A stretch of 64,000 nt of DNA, taken from the NCBI GenBank assembly GCA_019454045.1, contig SKCR01007816.1, positions 62,001 through 126,000 on the forward strand. The letters run 5' to 3'. Position 1 is the first letter of the stretch. Each line of letters opens with the position of its first letter. Origin of the DNA: Zanthoxylum bungeanum (lineage: Eukaryota; Streptophyta; Magnoliopsida; Sapindales; Rutaceae). The notes below the pieces were generated by a model. It searched no databases and had not been told where the DNA came from. It saw only the letters and a program-made list of their open reading frames with translations. Below are positions 23,920 through 36,000 of this stretch, piece after piece. The translations under genes and the position numbers were made by a program.

Positions 23920-24948
23920 TCTTTTTCTTTTTTTTTTTGGGCCCACCACAGTCTTTCTATCATTGCCGTAAAATTTTCTGTTTCTCGACTTCCTTTTCCA
24001 CGATATCCATGTTTGCTAAACTCTCTTGACAAACTTTTTATTTTTAATCTCTAACCCAATGGATATCTATGATGGCTTTTAAGACACAAGGGTTAACATG
24101 ATGCATGTATGCATGAGATGCGTGCGATGCATGGAATATATAAGTCGGCCCATTATCATTTTAAAGCATTCAATCATACTATTGCGCGGTGCAAACTTGT
24201 CCCAGTTGAAATGGCCCAACAGGTTTACACTTTGCGATAACATGGCTAAACAACTTCAAATGATAAGAAGCCCACTCATAAAGTGGCCCATCGGCATTTT
24301 AGAAGCTTTTGGCCCAACTGTCAAAGGACACGAACTCGTCCCAGTTTAAATGGCCCAACAAGTTCACATCTTCTGACAAAAGGTCCAACTGGATCCAAAT
24401 GACGACGGTCCAAAACATAAACACAAAATAAATGATTTCTATTAGTTCTACGACTAAGGTTCTCATGTGGGTTTACAAGAGTGCGGACAAAGGCTCTCGT
24501 TGACGAAGGAATGCCCACAACTAGGACTCTCCACTCAAGGGTTCAAGCGACCAAGTGAGCGCACCTTTTTTATACCTTACGGTACGGCCAACGATTTAAG
24601 GTGTGTGACGCTGTCAAATGGATTTTCCGTTGTAGAATCCCTAGAGGGATGGTGGAGCGAGGCTTCTTAAGTACCCAAGCCCCTTAGGCTTATCGCTTGG
24701 TGTCAGGAATAACAACGAGTCCTCCAAATAGTCCATCACAGTAGGCTACAAATAGATGATTATCTAGGTGCCTTCACAGTTTTTCCTATAGAAAGGTAGT
24801 GAGTGAAGGAAGACACAAAACCATCACTTATCCTTAAGGATGACTTGATTAACCCCTTTAACCCACTATAGACACGGTAAACTAAGCATAATCACAATCA
24901 TCACAAGATATTATTTCGGGGCTCTTATCCCCAATGGAGTCGCCAGAC
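23446..24948 (+). other. LARD1 internal 3' region, no gene
   Basis: It contains the T-rich tract 23830-23940, and GCATG-rich sequence at about 24098-24133. Two diverged copies of GCGGTGCAAACTTGTCCCAGT-like sequence with AAATGGCCCAACAGGTT-like sequence lie at about 24187 and 24328. Just before the 3' LTR is CGGGGCTCTTATCCCCAATG plus GAGTCGCCA, in the place of a polypurine tract though not purely purine. No coding domain. Confidence 0.6.
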
Positions 24949-27113
24949 TGTTGGACACAGAACTTGACGACGCTGTTCTAGGCTCGCGGCCTAGTTGGGA
25001 GTATGGAATAGCTCGCGGGGAACTAAACCAGAGAAATAACATGGAGTCGCCATCCGGTGTGAACCGGGATAAAGATTTAAGCCGCACTCACCCCTCGCAA
25101 GGGAAGACCTCAAACCTGTTGGGTTCGGAATGGTCCCTTACTTATGCCACTTGTAATGATCTGATTTGTGCAATATCTTAACCGAATCTACGCAACATGC
25201 TCAAGAACAACCTATATCTAGTTCATGCTCATAAAGATAAATCCTATGTCTAAGTTTGCATGCTTGGAAAGTAAGTAATCATAACACACGACAACACACG
25301 ACAATCTCATGAACATATTTCAATTATATAATGCGAAATGCAAACAACAACATAAACTTAATGCAAATTCCAAATGCAAAATGAATAACTAATCATGCTT
25401 AAAAATAAACAACTAACTAAGCTAAATCATGCTTTAATAACAAATAAATAACCTACGAACTACAACATGCTCACACACAAGTTTGGATAAGATGAAATAT
25501 GTGTCTCTTAAGTGGTACGTGGCGTTGTATCCCGAGTACAAACCGCACTACCGTCTATTCGGATTCGGCTACGGAATTTACGTCCGGGTTTCCATCCTAT
25601 ATACCACAAAAGGGAACACATATTCCGCTCATCCAATCAATCACATCATGCCTCAAACGACTCTCATGCAATAATATTTTTAAAATAAACAAAATAAACG
25701 AAAGATAATAAATAAAAAGGTGCCCTCAGGTCTAACCTCTTTTTTCGTCTCACGAAAGGGCGTTACACGGCCGTTGGAAGGGTGGATGATCTGCAACTCT
25801 TCTGGTTCACTGACTCAACGTCTTTCCTCACTATTTCGTTGTTCGGGCTACTGTTTTTACTTCGTTTCGCTGCTGTTTTGCTACTGTTTTTAAGCCACTA
25901 TTTTTTGTTGTTTCAGGGACTGTTTTGGGCGTTTTTGGAGGGTAAAGGGCTGCTGTTTTTAAGCGGTTTTGAAGGTGGGTCTTGATCAGTTTTTTGGTGC
26001 AGTTTTAGGGTGTTTTCTGGATTGTTTAAATGGGTTTTAAAGTGCGGTTGGATTGGGGAGTATAGTAGGCTTTTTACGGCAGTTTGATGGGCTGAATAAG
26101 GAGCAGTTTGGGCGTGATTTACTGGCTTATGCGTGAGGGTTTATGGCCAAGTTAAAGGGGATAGGCGTGAAGAGGCAGGGGCAGTTTAGCGTGAAGAGGC
26201 AAGGGCTGCTGGCGTGGATTATATGGAGGCAGGTGGCATTGATGCATTTTTTGTGTGTACAGGTTGCTTGGATGGCTTTGAATGATGATGGCAAGGTGCG
26301 TGGAGGGCAGGTGTGTGATGGCTTGAAGTTGAGTGGGGGGCGTGGCGTTAGATGAGGGCAATTTGTCGTGTTTAAGGCTGGTGAGTAGAGTTTATGCGTG
26401 AGGCAATTTTTGGTTTGTGCGAGATGGTGAAAGGCGAAGAGAGAGGGAAGCCTTGAGAGTCTTAAGGTTTATTTTTAGTTTTTTACCGTGAGAGTGAGCC
26501 CGAGTAGGATGTGTTGGTGAAGGGTTATTTTTATAGGCAAAGGGATGGGGTTATCCTTGTTTGAATAGGAAAGGGATTTGTGTAATTATGGGGATATTTT
26601 TAATTAGTGTGGGATAAGGAAAAATCTTTTAATTAGGGAAGTGATTTGATTTTATTTGATTTGTTCTCTTTTGATTAGGGATATGATTTGATTTGTATCT
26701 TTTAATTAGGGAATGTAATTTAAGTGAATTAGGAAAGCTTTTGATGGGATTTTATTTGACTTTATTTAATTTTGGTATGTGATTTATTTAATTTGGGAAG
26801 GTGATTTGGTTTGATTTCAACATGTGTTTAATGTGTGGATTTTCTAGGGAAGTGATTTAATGGGCTTGTGTTGGGTTTCGTCCATTTAGTGGGCTTGGTG
26901 TGTGTCTTGCGGGGTTTTGGGATAAGGGTGTGTTTTAAAACGGAGGTCCAACAAGCGAACCCACAGCTACTCCAGCGAATTAAATCCAACAATGTGTCAA
27001 TTATTGACTCTTCCCTTCCAACGTCCGTTTCCCGCGGCTTCCACGATTAAAGAGGTAGTGTCTCCATGTGGGACTCATCATCGGGACTTATATGCAAAAA
27101 TGCAGTGCCTACA
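24949..27113 (+). repeat. 3' LTR of LARD1
   Basis: The 2165-bp repeat begins TGTTGGACACAG and ends GTGCCTACA, followed by target duplication GTTAC. It carries a single copy of the 703-bp segment that is doubled in the 5' LTR. Confidence 0.9.
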
Positions 27114-27841
27114 GTTACTTACTGAGTTTTATAACTCACGCCAAACTAGTTTGCTTGTTTTGCAGGTTGGCTTCCAGATTGGTCAACCACGACAACTTTG
27201 GAAGTCATGCCAAGACTCGGATCACCTGAGTGGCAGTCACCATTGCATGTGTCCTGGAAAAAGTTTTAGAGGTTAGAGTCTATGATTAATATTTTATTTG
27301 TCGTGTTGAGCACGCTTTTTTGTATATATTAAGTAAATGTTTTGATTGCTTATGATGTTGTGAGCACAGAGCCATTGAGTGTTGATAGATGATGTGGGTA
27401 CGGAGCCCTTAGGTGTTGATTTTGATGTGTTTTGTGTGGATCTGAGGTACTTTTGATAAATGATGTCTATTTCAAATTTCGTTTTGATGCTGGACTTTGT
27501 TCCAGGTTGTCCAGTTTTAGAATACATCATGTCCGATTTTCTGTAAATTTGGAGGCTTATGGAGATGGGTTAATCCTATCTCCTGCTGGTGGCATCTTGC
27601 CTCTGAAGGGTTGTTACACATTATTGGCACATCGGTTGGGTGGCCATATGGGAACTAATTCTAATACTATTTATAAGGTCCGATCCAACTATCTGTAAAT
27701 TGTCCGCTTTTGAAACTTGTTAATACGCTAATCCAACGGCTTGGCCCACCCTCTTTATGATTTTATGCTTGACCAAGCTATAACTAAGTAATAAACTAGT
27801 CCAACTTTACATTTTAAAATAAGCGGACAAACGGTGTTACA

Positions 27842-28952
27842 GAAAAACCTTAAGGATCTGTGGTCCAAAGTATAGAAGAATTTAAGCAAATTGAATTTGT
27901 GAAAATGCTGGAATTAATATTACCGAAACTTGACTTGGATTTTCTAGTCCTCCGAGAAAGGAAAGTAAGGAACTATACAGTTCCTTTAATAATATAAATT
28001 ATTATATAAGAAGAAGTATTTGGCCTTTGATTTGATCGAAATGCAAAATAGTCAAGTCTTTAAGAACCTTCTCTTTGACAAGTTAGTAATTCAATTAAAA
28101 TAATATAAATATCAATATAATGGTCCTGAAACGATTTGTTCAACTTCAGCGTGTCATCTTACTTCATGAATGCGATCGATTGTATCATCATTTTGTTGTT
28201 TTTTGCAATCTGGGTTTGCTTACATGCAGTTAATACACAAATTTATTTTTATTTTTTGGGAAAATTTTATGAATGGGACATAACATGTCATATAATAATA
28301 CCTATAAAAGGGTAGCTCAAGTATTTTGAGCCTTAGGTTAAAAGAATAAGTTATGTAGGCATTTTGGGCCTTAAATCTATATCATTTTTCCTTAGACAAT
28401 TATCAAGATCTTTTTTAGGGGTAAATTAATGTTATATCTGGATTGTAATTTTAAAAAAAATTAAAAATTATTATTTGGTAGGATGTAATGTAAGGGAGTG
28501 GAATGTGAATGAGAATGAGAATGGAAAAAAAAAAGTGTAATAAAAAAAAAAGCTCATCATCTATTGATTTCCAACCGTCTAAATTGAGATGTTAGTAATG
28601 AAGTGTAATTTGAAATAAATAACATTATATGTGAAGATGAAATTATCAATTTTAAAAGATTCGTCTTGTTTTATTCTGAAATGACATAATTGTTTTTAAA
28701 GCTATCTAGTTATATTTAATTATAAATCCCTATTTTTTCCTCTCTCCATTACATTGAGTTATATTTCATTATAAATCATTCATTCCATCAATCCAAACAT
28801 AGCGTAAGATATATTTTTCCCCTTCTAGATTTCTATTCATTTATACATTTTCTAAAACTTAATCAAAGAAATAAGAATACACACTAATTAAAATAATATG
28901 GCTAATAGTCTTTTGAGAAATATATTTTCTCTGCTTGGGCATTAATCATAAG
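27842..28952. other. AT-rich spacer, nothing recognised
   Basis: Low-GC sequence with A and T runs, without a supportable ORF or repeat boundary. Possible pre-insertion target for the Tat-type element that begins at 28953. Confidence 0.5.
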
Positions 28953-30070
28953 TGTTGATGGTGGTTTTTCACCCCGAGCAAATTCAAATACTGAGGAGGG
29001 GTAGAATATGATTTGTACTTGGTCAAGAGAGGATGATAAAGGTCCAAGGGACCAGAGAGGCTGAAGTTAGGCAGATGGGCTCGACCACACTATACAGAGG
29101 AGTTCCTCCAATGCCAGAGTAAGCTGAGGACGAAGTGAGTTGTTGATTCGACTCGACCTAGAGAAGTGTTGGATTTGGACTCATTTGAGTATTTGTGGAA
29201 ACCGACTCCAGGGGGTCCATTCTTAGCAATGCGACTTGGTTGAGAGGACAAATGAAGTTTTCAAAAGCATCATCTGCCTCAGTATGCCGACTCGAGGATG
29301 GAAAATGAGATCACAGGCCGATGAGTGTTGAATACATATGACGTATGCCCTATATGGAAGCTTAGCTTATAGAAGGCTGATATGACGGAAGTTGCTCAAC
29401 GACTCTCATTGGGAAGAGTCCTTACCGATCGAAATAGTATCGAAGCAGTTGAATCACAGACTCTCACATCAATAAAGTGTGCAACAGTGGCTAAAAGATT
29501 GAATTGATGAGTTTCTGCTGAAAGGGGTGGTTGAGCCAGGTGTCAGTATGACTATTTGTTGAGTAGTTGGGGAAAAGAAGCATGGGGTAAGGATGTCATG
29601 ATGATGACAGTTGAGGCCATGGGTTGGTGGAATAGTGGATTTGAGAGCATTTATAAAGAGATTGAGGTCACAGATTCAAGGGTTAATAAATTTCATAATC
29701 CACAACTTGTTAAAGTCGAGAATTACAGTTGATGATAGAGAGAGAAATTTGATCGGTTCTTGATCGTCTGATAGAATTGTACCGGGCTTGTTAAGACCCG
29801 AGGTGTTCGATATTGTATCTTGTATTCTTCTCCCAATTGTAGTTCGGGTCGGTCTTGAACCCGAGTAGGTCATAAAATACGCTATTTTTTCTCTCGTGGA
29901 CATAGGTTGGAGTCACTATCCGTAGAACCACGTAAACTCTGTGTATTCCTTATCTACTTGCTAAATTTACTTTTGGTTCCCTACTAACAAAACAAATTCC
30001 TTGCTGAGGAAGGTTTGTTTGAAGGGTTAATTTCCCATATTGCCATTGGAATGAAAAACAGTCATCAACA
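28953..30070 (+). repeat. 5' LTR, Tat-type element
   Basis: It begins TGTTGATGGTGG and ends CATCAACA. It aligns to 34878-35997 throughout; GAGGAGGGGTAGAAT and GATAAAGGTCCAAGG are shared words. A number of scattered differences suggest moderate age. Confidence 0.85.
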
Positions 30071-30090
30071 GTTAGCGCCGCCTGTGGGGA
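30071..30090 (+). other. probable primer-binding region, Tat-type
   Basis: GTTAGCGCCGCCTGTGGGGA follows the 5' LTR immediately. It resembles the TGGCGCCGtCTGTGGGGA segment found at this place in many plant gypsy elements, with the first bases and one internal base changed. The tRNA partner is not assigned with certainty. Confidence 0.6.
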
Positions 30091-30119
30091 TATAGTATGA
30101 AAAATAACAAACACACTAA

Positions 30120-31640
30120 AATGATGGCATGGGAGGAGAATCATAGAGTTCCGGAGGTCCCAACGGCAGTGTGGATAAAGAAGACATGGAGTTGGAAAGA
30201 GAGAATGCACGAAAAGAAATGGAGGTAATCCATGCCTTCATGAAAACCATGATGGAGCATATTGAGAAGTTGGAGAAGAAATCAGGAGAGCCTACACATG
30301 CAGGCCTCCGTTAGGGTATGAAGAGATTTCTAGTGGGAAAAGAACAGTCAGAGTGGAAGGGGATCATAAGTTTGGAAAAAAAAACACTCATAGAGTGAGG
30401 TAAGTGGTTGTGGCTAGCGGTGCACTTGTGGAGGAGACCTGAGAGGAAGATGACGATAAGTGATCCACAGAATCATCCAATAATAGCCTGCGTTTTAGGG
30501 AGAGTGAGCTTGGGCTATACCGGTGGCGGGAATAAAGAGCTCTGAGTGGAAATAGATATCACACTCAAAGGAGCAAGTTGACGAAGACACTGAGAGCCAA
30601 TTGAGAGATTGGTTCTAGAAAGAAATAGGAAAATCAGAAAAGAGCAGGCGAGGAGGTGCTAGAGATGACCAAGATCTAGAGTCATCATCGCCTTTTACAT
30701 ATGAGGTGTTACAAGTGGATTTCCTGAGGAGGTTATCCATGCCTACAATGGACATCTACAAAGGTAATATTGATCATAAGTCCCATGTTGAAAAGTTTAT
30801 TTTGTTGATAGATATTCAAGACATGGTCAATGAAGCATTATGTAAGGTTCTTCCACTGACTTTGGGAGGACCACCGGCTTATGGTTTAAAAACTTAACCC
30901 CTAAAGTATCAGCGGCTTTTCACAACCAAAAATCCTTTGTGTGTCATTTCAAAGGGGCATGTGCACCAAGGAAGGTGGCCCGATCATTTAGGAAGATGAA
31001 ACAGCGAGATGATGAGCTATTGAAGAAGTTTTTGGATAGATATCAAAGTTTGGTATTAGAAATAGGGGCGTATGAGTCCTAGAAGCATTGGAGAGTCTTA
31101 AAGGGTCTTTAGGAGTTGGGAGGTTGTTGTCCCACCTTTGGATTCAAACGATCCCGGATTATACAACAGCCTCATAGTAGGCCCGGAGGTTTGTGTTGTT
31201 GGAGAAATAAAAGAAGGCAACCCAATGAGCTTCGGAAAAAAAAAAGTCGAGGTAAGAAACCCGTCGGGATACTGACAACAGATGAAGAGGGTCAGGCCTG
31301 ATGTGATAAGAATTCAGGCCCACGAATTAGGACAACTCAGTGTCTGAGATGAGGCGCTCAATCCAAGTTATGCATGTGCAGAGAGCACGGCTTATACGAC
31401 CCTCAACATGCCATCATTTCAGATAGCTTGGGAAATACAAGACAAATGACTGTTGATAGAGCCTGACCCGAGAAGGTTTCTAGTAGAGATAAGGGACAAC
31501 AAAACGTATTGCTTTCATCACAATATAAGAGGACATGCCACAAAGAATTGTAGAGATCTGCAAGAACAATTTAAGGACTTGGTAGGAATGGCTACCTCAA
31601 CAAGTATGTTGATCATGAGGCCATGAGAGGTGGGTAGTGG
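30120..31640 (+). pseudogene. Tat-lineage gag, frameshifted
   Basis: Three readable blocks occur in order but in different frames. Block 1 (about 30690-30894): SMPTMDIYKGNIDHKSHVEK with LCKVLPLTLGGPPAYGL, the start of a retrotransposon gag domain. Block 2 (about 30915-31080): SFVCHFKGACAPRK, then MKQRDDELLKKFLDRYQ, the second half of that domain. Block 3 (about 31470-31620): a Cys/His motif YCFHHNIRGHATKNC followed by a leucine helix, matching the CxFH..GH.t..C knuckle of Tat gags. Stops separate them. Gag would form the particle; this copy cannot. Confidence 0.75.
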
Positions 31641-32029
31641 AAGTAACAGAGGCCATCAAGTCGATTGCCCATCACCTGGAACGATTGGATGGTGCCCGAT
31701 TAATGAACTTTTGAGAAGGAAAGATGTCAACCTTTTTTCACCAAATAGAACATCTCTTAAAATGATTCGCAAAGAGTTTTAAAAAGAGCAATAGATCCTT
31801 AAAATATAAGTAAAATGTTTTCCAATCTTTATAAATTGCTCGCACTTTACACACATGTTATTTATTTAACCAAAAAGACTTGCTTGATATTTTTTTGGAA
31901 ATACCCAAGATCGGCAACAGCAAAAGGTGCAAGGAAAAAGTGCGGAAAGCGCGTACCCCCACGGTACACTAGCCCTAATGTCATTATCAAACATCCCGGG
32001 CTAGAACGCTAGTACCCAATGACTTGCAC

Positions 32030-32470
32030 CTTTGAAGTCATTGAAGATCTGCGTGGTATTTGGCACCTCGGGGTAACCATAGCACATTGGGTGAGAGAAC
32101 CGGTGTGGCGTCTGACGCTACTAGGTAACCATAACACATATGGATTGAAGATATGTTGTGAGGTACTATGGTAGCCTTGGATTTGCATAGCATGAGGAGG
32201 GACCCATGGTTTTTGCGGCCCATAGAGAGAGTTGGAGGTGCATAGCACGGGCAAGGCTCACAGGCTTTTGTGGTGATTGTAGCTTTAAGATCTGCCTAGC
32301 ATGGGGAAAGGGAATACCCATATAGTGTTGGCCATCTCTTTTCAGATTTGTAGGAACATAGCACAGGGAATGCTAGAAGGCCTATGCGCCGTTTGCAAAC
32401 TCGAGGCCCACCTAACATGAGGGGAAATTCTCCCACGACATTAGTCGGCCCCTGATCCATAGCTCAGATC
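32030..32470 (+). repeat. diverged tandem repeats, array 1 (Tat-type 3' region)
   Basis: Phrases of the type (C)ATAGCA(C/T)GGG(G)AA... with a following GGCC/TTTTGnGGCC recur at about 32078, 32187, 32240, 32297 and 32352, spaced roughly 55-105 bp. The copies are strongly diverged. Tat/Ogre elements are known for tandem repeats in their 3' untranslated part. Confidence 0.6.
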
Positions 32471-32639
32471 GTTGGGACGTTTAAACTATGAGGTTCAAAA
32501 TTATTATTTTTGGTAACATGAAATAGGACGTTATCTCTGTTACCTTGATGTTTTTGGATCGGTGCGGAGTGTGTGATATGTCATCATGTTACACATGTTG
32601 TCTTTTGTTTTTATTTTTTCATGGCTTGGTTTAGCACGC

Positions 32640-33192
32640 CATTACCAATGTTTGTGGGGATGGTCGTAGGTTGAAAATCTTCCCTCTAGGTCTTTCTAAA
32701 TTACGAACTCTTATGGCTCGATGCTGCATTCGTTTCGCCAAGGCTATGTTATTGTATGACACAATGAGGGATCATTCCTTTCTGGCCAGATTTTTTGGTG
32801 GGTTGAGGCTGCATTCACTCTGTCGAAATGATGTTATTGTATAATACAATGAGGGATCATTCCCTTGTGGCCAGATTTATTGATGGCTCGGGGATGCATT
32901 TATTCCTCCAAGGTCAAGTTATTATGTAGCGCAATGAAGGTTCATTCCTTTGCGGCCAAGTGACTTAGATGGCTTGGGGTCAGAATCTTTCCCTCAATGT
33001 CTATTTTTATTTGATCATCTCTGGGCTGGGTTACGTCCCACCGAGGCTATATTGCTATGTGCTGGAGCAATGAGGCTTCATTCCCTTATGGTCGAGTGAC
33101 TTCGATGGCTTGGGGTCGGAATCTTTCCACAATGCCTCTCTTTGTCAGAACTGCTCGGGGGGGGTTACATCCATTCGAGGCCATATTATTTT
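32640..33192 (+). repeat. diverged tandem repeats, array 2
   Basis: A unit of about 105-110 bp contains GGCT(C/T)GGGG, a T(A)TTAT/GT block, CAATGAGGG-TTCATTCC and GGCCA. It recurs at about 32711, 32813, 32883, 32970 and 33105. It resumes beyond the inserted solo LTR at 34190-34420 (GGCTCGGGGCAGGGTTACAT, GCTTGGGGTC). Confidence 0.7.
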
Positions 33193-34166
33193 TGTTGGTT
33201 TCTAAGGCATTCCCAAGATCATATTTAAGCATAAAAACATGTGAATACATAAAGAAGTATGGCGGAATCATACTTAAAAAGATCGGATGGTTGAAGATGA
33301 TGAACACAAAAATGCTCTCTTGAAGATTCGGCCAAGGTGCTCCTTTTGTTGAAGAGTTGAATCCAAGCTCCAAGCTTTGTGTTGATTCCAAGCTCAAAGG
33401 TGGGTTTCCCTAACACCTTGAATGATTCTTTAAGTGTGATAGCAAGTGAAGAAAAGAAAAATAATTATTCTTCTTCTTCAAGGAGGCTCACGGCAATGGA
33501 GCAAATGGGAGAGAGAGAGAGTTTCAAGTTTTTGGTATTTTGTTTTCTAAAAACATAATACAAAAATCTCACCCAAATTTGGTATATCCCTTTCCAAAAG
33601 TCAAAGCCAATTTTGGAGGCAAAATGGCATTAATTGCCCTCACAACAACCAACAACCAACATCATGAATAGTGACTGGTTGTCATTCACCAAAAGGTGAC
33701 TTGACATCCATCACTAAAGTGACATGTGATGTGACGAGCGATGTGACTTGCGGCCGCACTAGATTCAAAATCGGAGTGGCCTCGCGGGGTCTATCCAGAG
33801 CGAAGCTGTTTCTGTACCATCGGCAAACACAACCTCCAATCACACTTGCATAAGTATCCAATACTTAAATATATGAGAACTATGCCGTTACGCTTCCATA
33901 ACATGCACAAGTGCAATACTAGTTTTTCCGCATTACCGATGTCCAGTCTCGATAATACTACGACTAGGGATGTTTAATGATTAAACCTTTATGGATTGAT
34001 ACCGTCTCATATCTTATAATCCGAAACTAATCATAGGGACTTTTATCATTTAAGTAATCAAATTACAAAATGATAAAATGAAATTTCCATTGCTACATAA
34101 TTAATTTGTACAAAAACCACAATGTCTTTTACAAATAATGACGGTATGGGTCATAATTGTCTAACA
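33193..34166 (-). mobile_element. solo LTR with perfect target duplication
   Basis: The 974-bp unit reads, on the minus strand, from TGTTAGACAATTATGACCCA at 34166 to AGAAACCAACA at 33193. Flanks are ATTTT at 33188-33192 and ATTTT at 34167-34171. No internal region is present, so it is a solo LTR left by LTR-LTR recombination. Its first 430 bp or so resemble LTR F (63046-64000, opposite orientation), including CAGCTTCGCTCTGGATAGAC; the rest does not match. The superfamily is unassigned; a copia type is my guess. Confidence 0.9.
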
Positions 34167-34877
34167 ATTTTGTGGTATAAGGAGTGTCAATTTGTGGCTC
34201 GGGGCAGGGTTACATCCCTTTTGCTAGCTTGGGGTCGGAAGATCTCCCCCGAGGTTGTGCTTAAATGTTTGGCATGTGAGGGATGTATTCCCCTATGGCC
34301 ATGTGCGAGAAGGCTTGGGGTCATAATTTCTCCCCCGATGCCTTGTTATTTCGCTAATAGCCTAAGAAGGAGAGCTTTCTCTTGTGGCCTATGTTTTATT
34401 TTGTAGGTCTTTACAGATCATTCCCTTCTGGGATTGCACTATGTCGAGAGCATGTGTTAGCTCGAGGTGGCACGAGATGAGCTTCTTCAAGCAAAAAAGC
34501 CATTAGATGGACTGACTAGAGTTAGTTCAAGTAAACCTCTTTTGTCAGAGAAGGCCTACTGGAAGAGATGGCCAATTTATGAATCCGAAGCAAAGGTGCT
34601 AGCTCAGGATTATGGACCCGAGGTTGATTTTCAGAAAGGCCGTGAGACGTAGATCTGATGGATTTGAGCATCAGCATGATGAGGGAGGTTTTTCTTCTAA
34701 AACCATTCCAAGTATTGGAAAAGTGCCATAAGGCATCATGTTGAAAGCAATATAAGATGCCAATGAGAGTATCAGCCTGAGGACATTAGATCGGTCTCCG
34801 ATTTCATGCACCACCCTCTTCTTAAAGTTTTCGACATTAACTCGCAAACTCGTTGATGCTGATAATTAGGGGACATA

Positions 34878-35997
34878 TATTGATGGTGGATTTTTACCCC
34901 GAGGAAGTTCAATTATTGAGGAGGGGTAGAATAAGGTTTGTACTTGACCAAGAGATGATGATAAAGGTCCAAGGGGCCAGAATGGCTGAAATCAGGCAGA
35001 GAGGCCCGACTCCACTATACATAGGAGTTCTTCCAAGGGCAGATTTAGCTGAGGATAAAGTGAGTTGTTGATTTGACCCTACCTAGAGAAGAAGTGTTGG
35101 ATTTGGGCTCATTTGAGTATTTGTTGAAACCAACCCGATGGGGTCCGTGCTTAGCAACCCGACTTGGTTGAAGAGGTCAGAGGAAGTATTCACAAGCATC
35201 ATCTGCCTCAGTATGCCGACCCGAGGAACAAAGATGGTATTACAGACCGACCAGTATTGAAGCCATATGACGTATGCCCTACTTGGAAGCTTGGGCTTCT
35301 AGAAGATTGATGTGATAGAAGTTTGTCAATGGCTCTCCATGGGAAGAGATCTTGCCAAACGGAACAGTGCCGAAGCAGTTGAATCGCATGATGTCACATC
35401 AACAAAGTGTGCAACATTGGCTAAAAGGTTGAAGTGATGGGGTTCTACTGACATGGATGGTTGAGCCAGGTGTTAGTACGACTATTTGTTGAGTGTTTGG
35501 GGAGAAGAAATGGGTAAGGATGGTCTGATGATGACAATTGACATCATGGGTTGGTGGAATAGTGGATTTGGGAGCTTATATAAATGGGTTGAGGCCACAG
35601 ATTCAAGGGTTAGCAAATTTAACAATCCACAACTTGTTAAAGTCGAGAGTTACAATTAGTGATAGAGAGAAAAATATGTTCGATTCCCGATCGTCTGAGA
35701 GAATTATACCGGGCTAGTTAAGGCCAGAGGTGTTTGATAATCTATCTTGTATTCTTCCCCCACTTGTAGTTTGGGTCGGTCTTAATCCCGAACTGGCAAA
35801 AAAAACCCCATTTTTACTCTCATGGACGTATATTTGAGCCACTCTCCGCCGAACCATATCAACTCCGTGTATTTCTTGTCTGCCTGCTAAATTTTCTTTT
35901 GATTCCCTACTAACCCAACAAATTCACTGATGAATGAGGTTTATTCGAGAAGTTAATTTCTCATATTTTTCTTGGAACGAAAAAATAACCATTAACA
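34878..35997 (+). repeat. 3' LTR, Tat-type element
   Basis: It begins TATTGATGGTGG (second base changed from TG) and ends ACCATTAACA. It pairs with 28953-30070. The sequence just before it, ATAATTAGGGGACATA, is the likely remnant of the polypurine tract. Confidence 0.82.
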
Positions 35998-36000
35998 ATA

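Larger units (their letters stand above)
16842..27113 (+). mobile_element. LARD1: large non-coding LTR element packed with minisatellites
   Basis: Long direct repeats (16842-19709 and 24949-27113) with TG...CA ends flank a 5.24-kb internal region. A perfect 5-bp target duplication GTTAC (16837-16841 and 27114-27118) confirms one insertion, into the Del-like LTR. No gag or pol domain can be read. The internal region is a series of tandem-repeat arrays (19880-22640), a block conserved with LARD2 (22640-23050), then pyrimidine-rich and unique sequence. A non-coding interior with conserved LTRs fits a large retrotransposon derivative moved in trans. Its LTR start (TGTnGGACACAG) and phrases such as ATGGAGTCGCCA resemble gypsy Tat/Ogre-type elements, but I cannot prove the parent. 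I find no convincing primer-binding site after the 5' LTR. Confidence 0.85.
5771..27841 (+). mobile_element. Del/Tekay-like solo LTR, split by two insertions
   Basis: When copia B and LARD1 are removed, each with one copy of its target duplication, the sequence rejoins cleanly. The pieces are 5771-5776, 13763-16841 and 27114-27841. The joined unit of about 3.8 kb starts TGTAATATCTCGAG and ends AAACGGTGTTACA, so it has TG...CA ends with a short inverted terminus (TGTAA / TTACA). Long LTRs of this look are typical of Del/Tekay chromoviruses. There is no internal coding region, so it is a solo LTR. I find no matching 5-bp duplication: CATTG precedes it and GAAAA follows it. That suggests recombination between two different copies, or later change at one end. 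The lineage is from resemblance only. Confidence 0.65.
28953..36000 (+). mobile_element. Tat/TR-GAG-type gypsy element, non-autonomous
   Basis: LTRs of about 1.12 kb (28953-30070 and 34878-35997) flank an internal region with a decayed gag, no pol, and two repeat-rich stretches. The word GGCGCC-like GTTAGCGCCGCCTGTGGGGA directly follows the 5' LTR, as in gypsy Tat-lineage elements. ATAAG precedes the element and recurs at 36001-36005, three bases past the predicted end, so the target duplication is probable but not perfect. A gag-only internal region is the TR-GAG pattern. A 974-bp solo LTR (33193-34166) has inserted in its 3' region. Confidence 0.82.
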
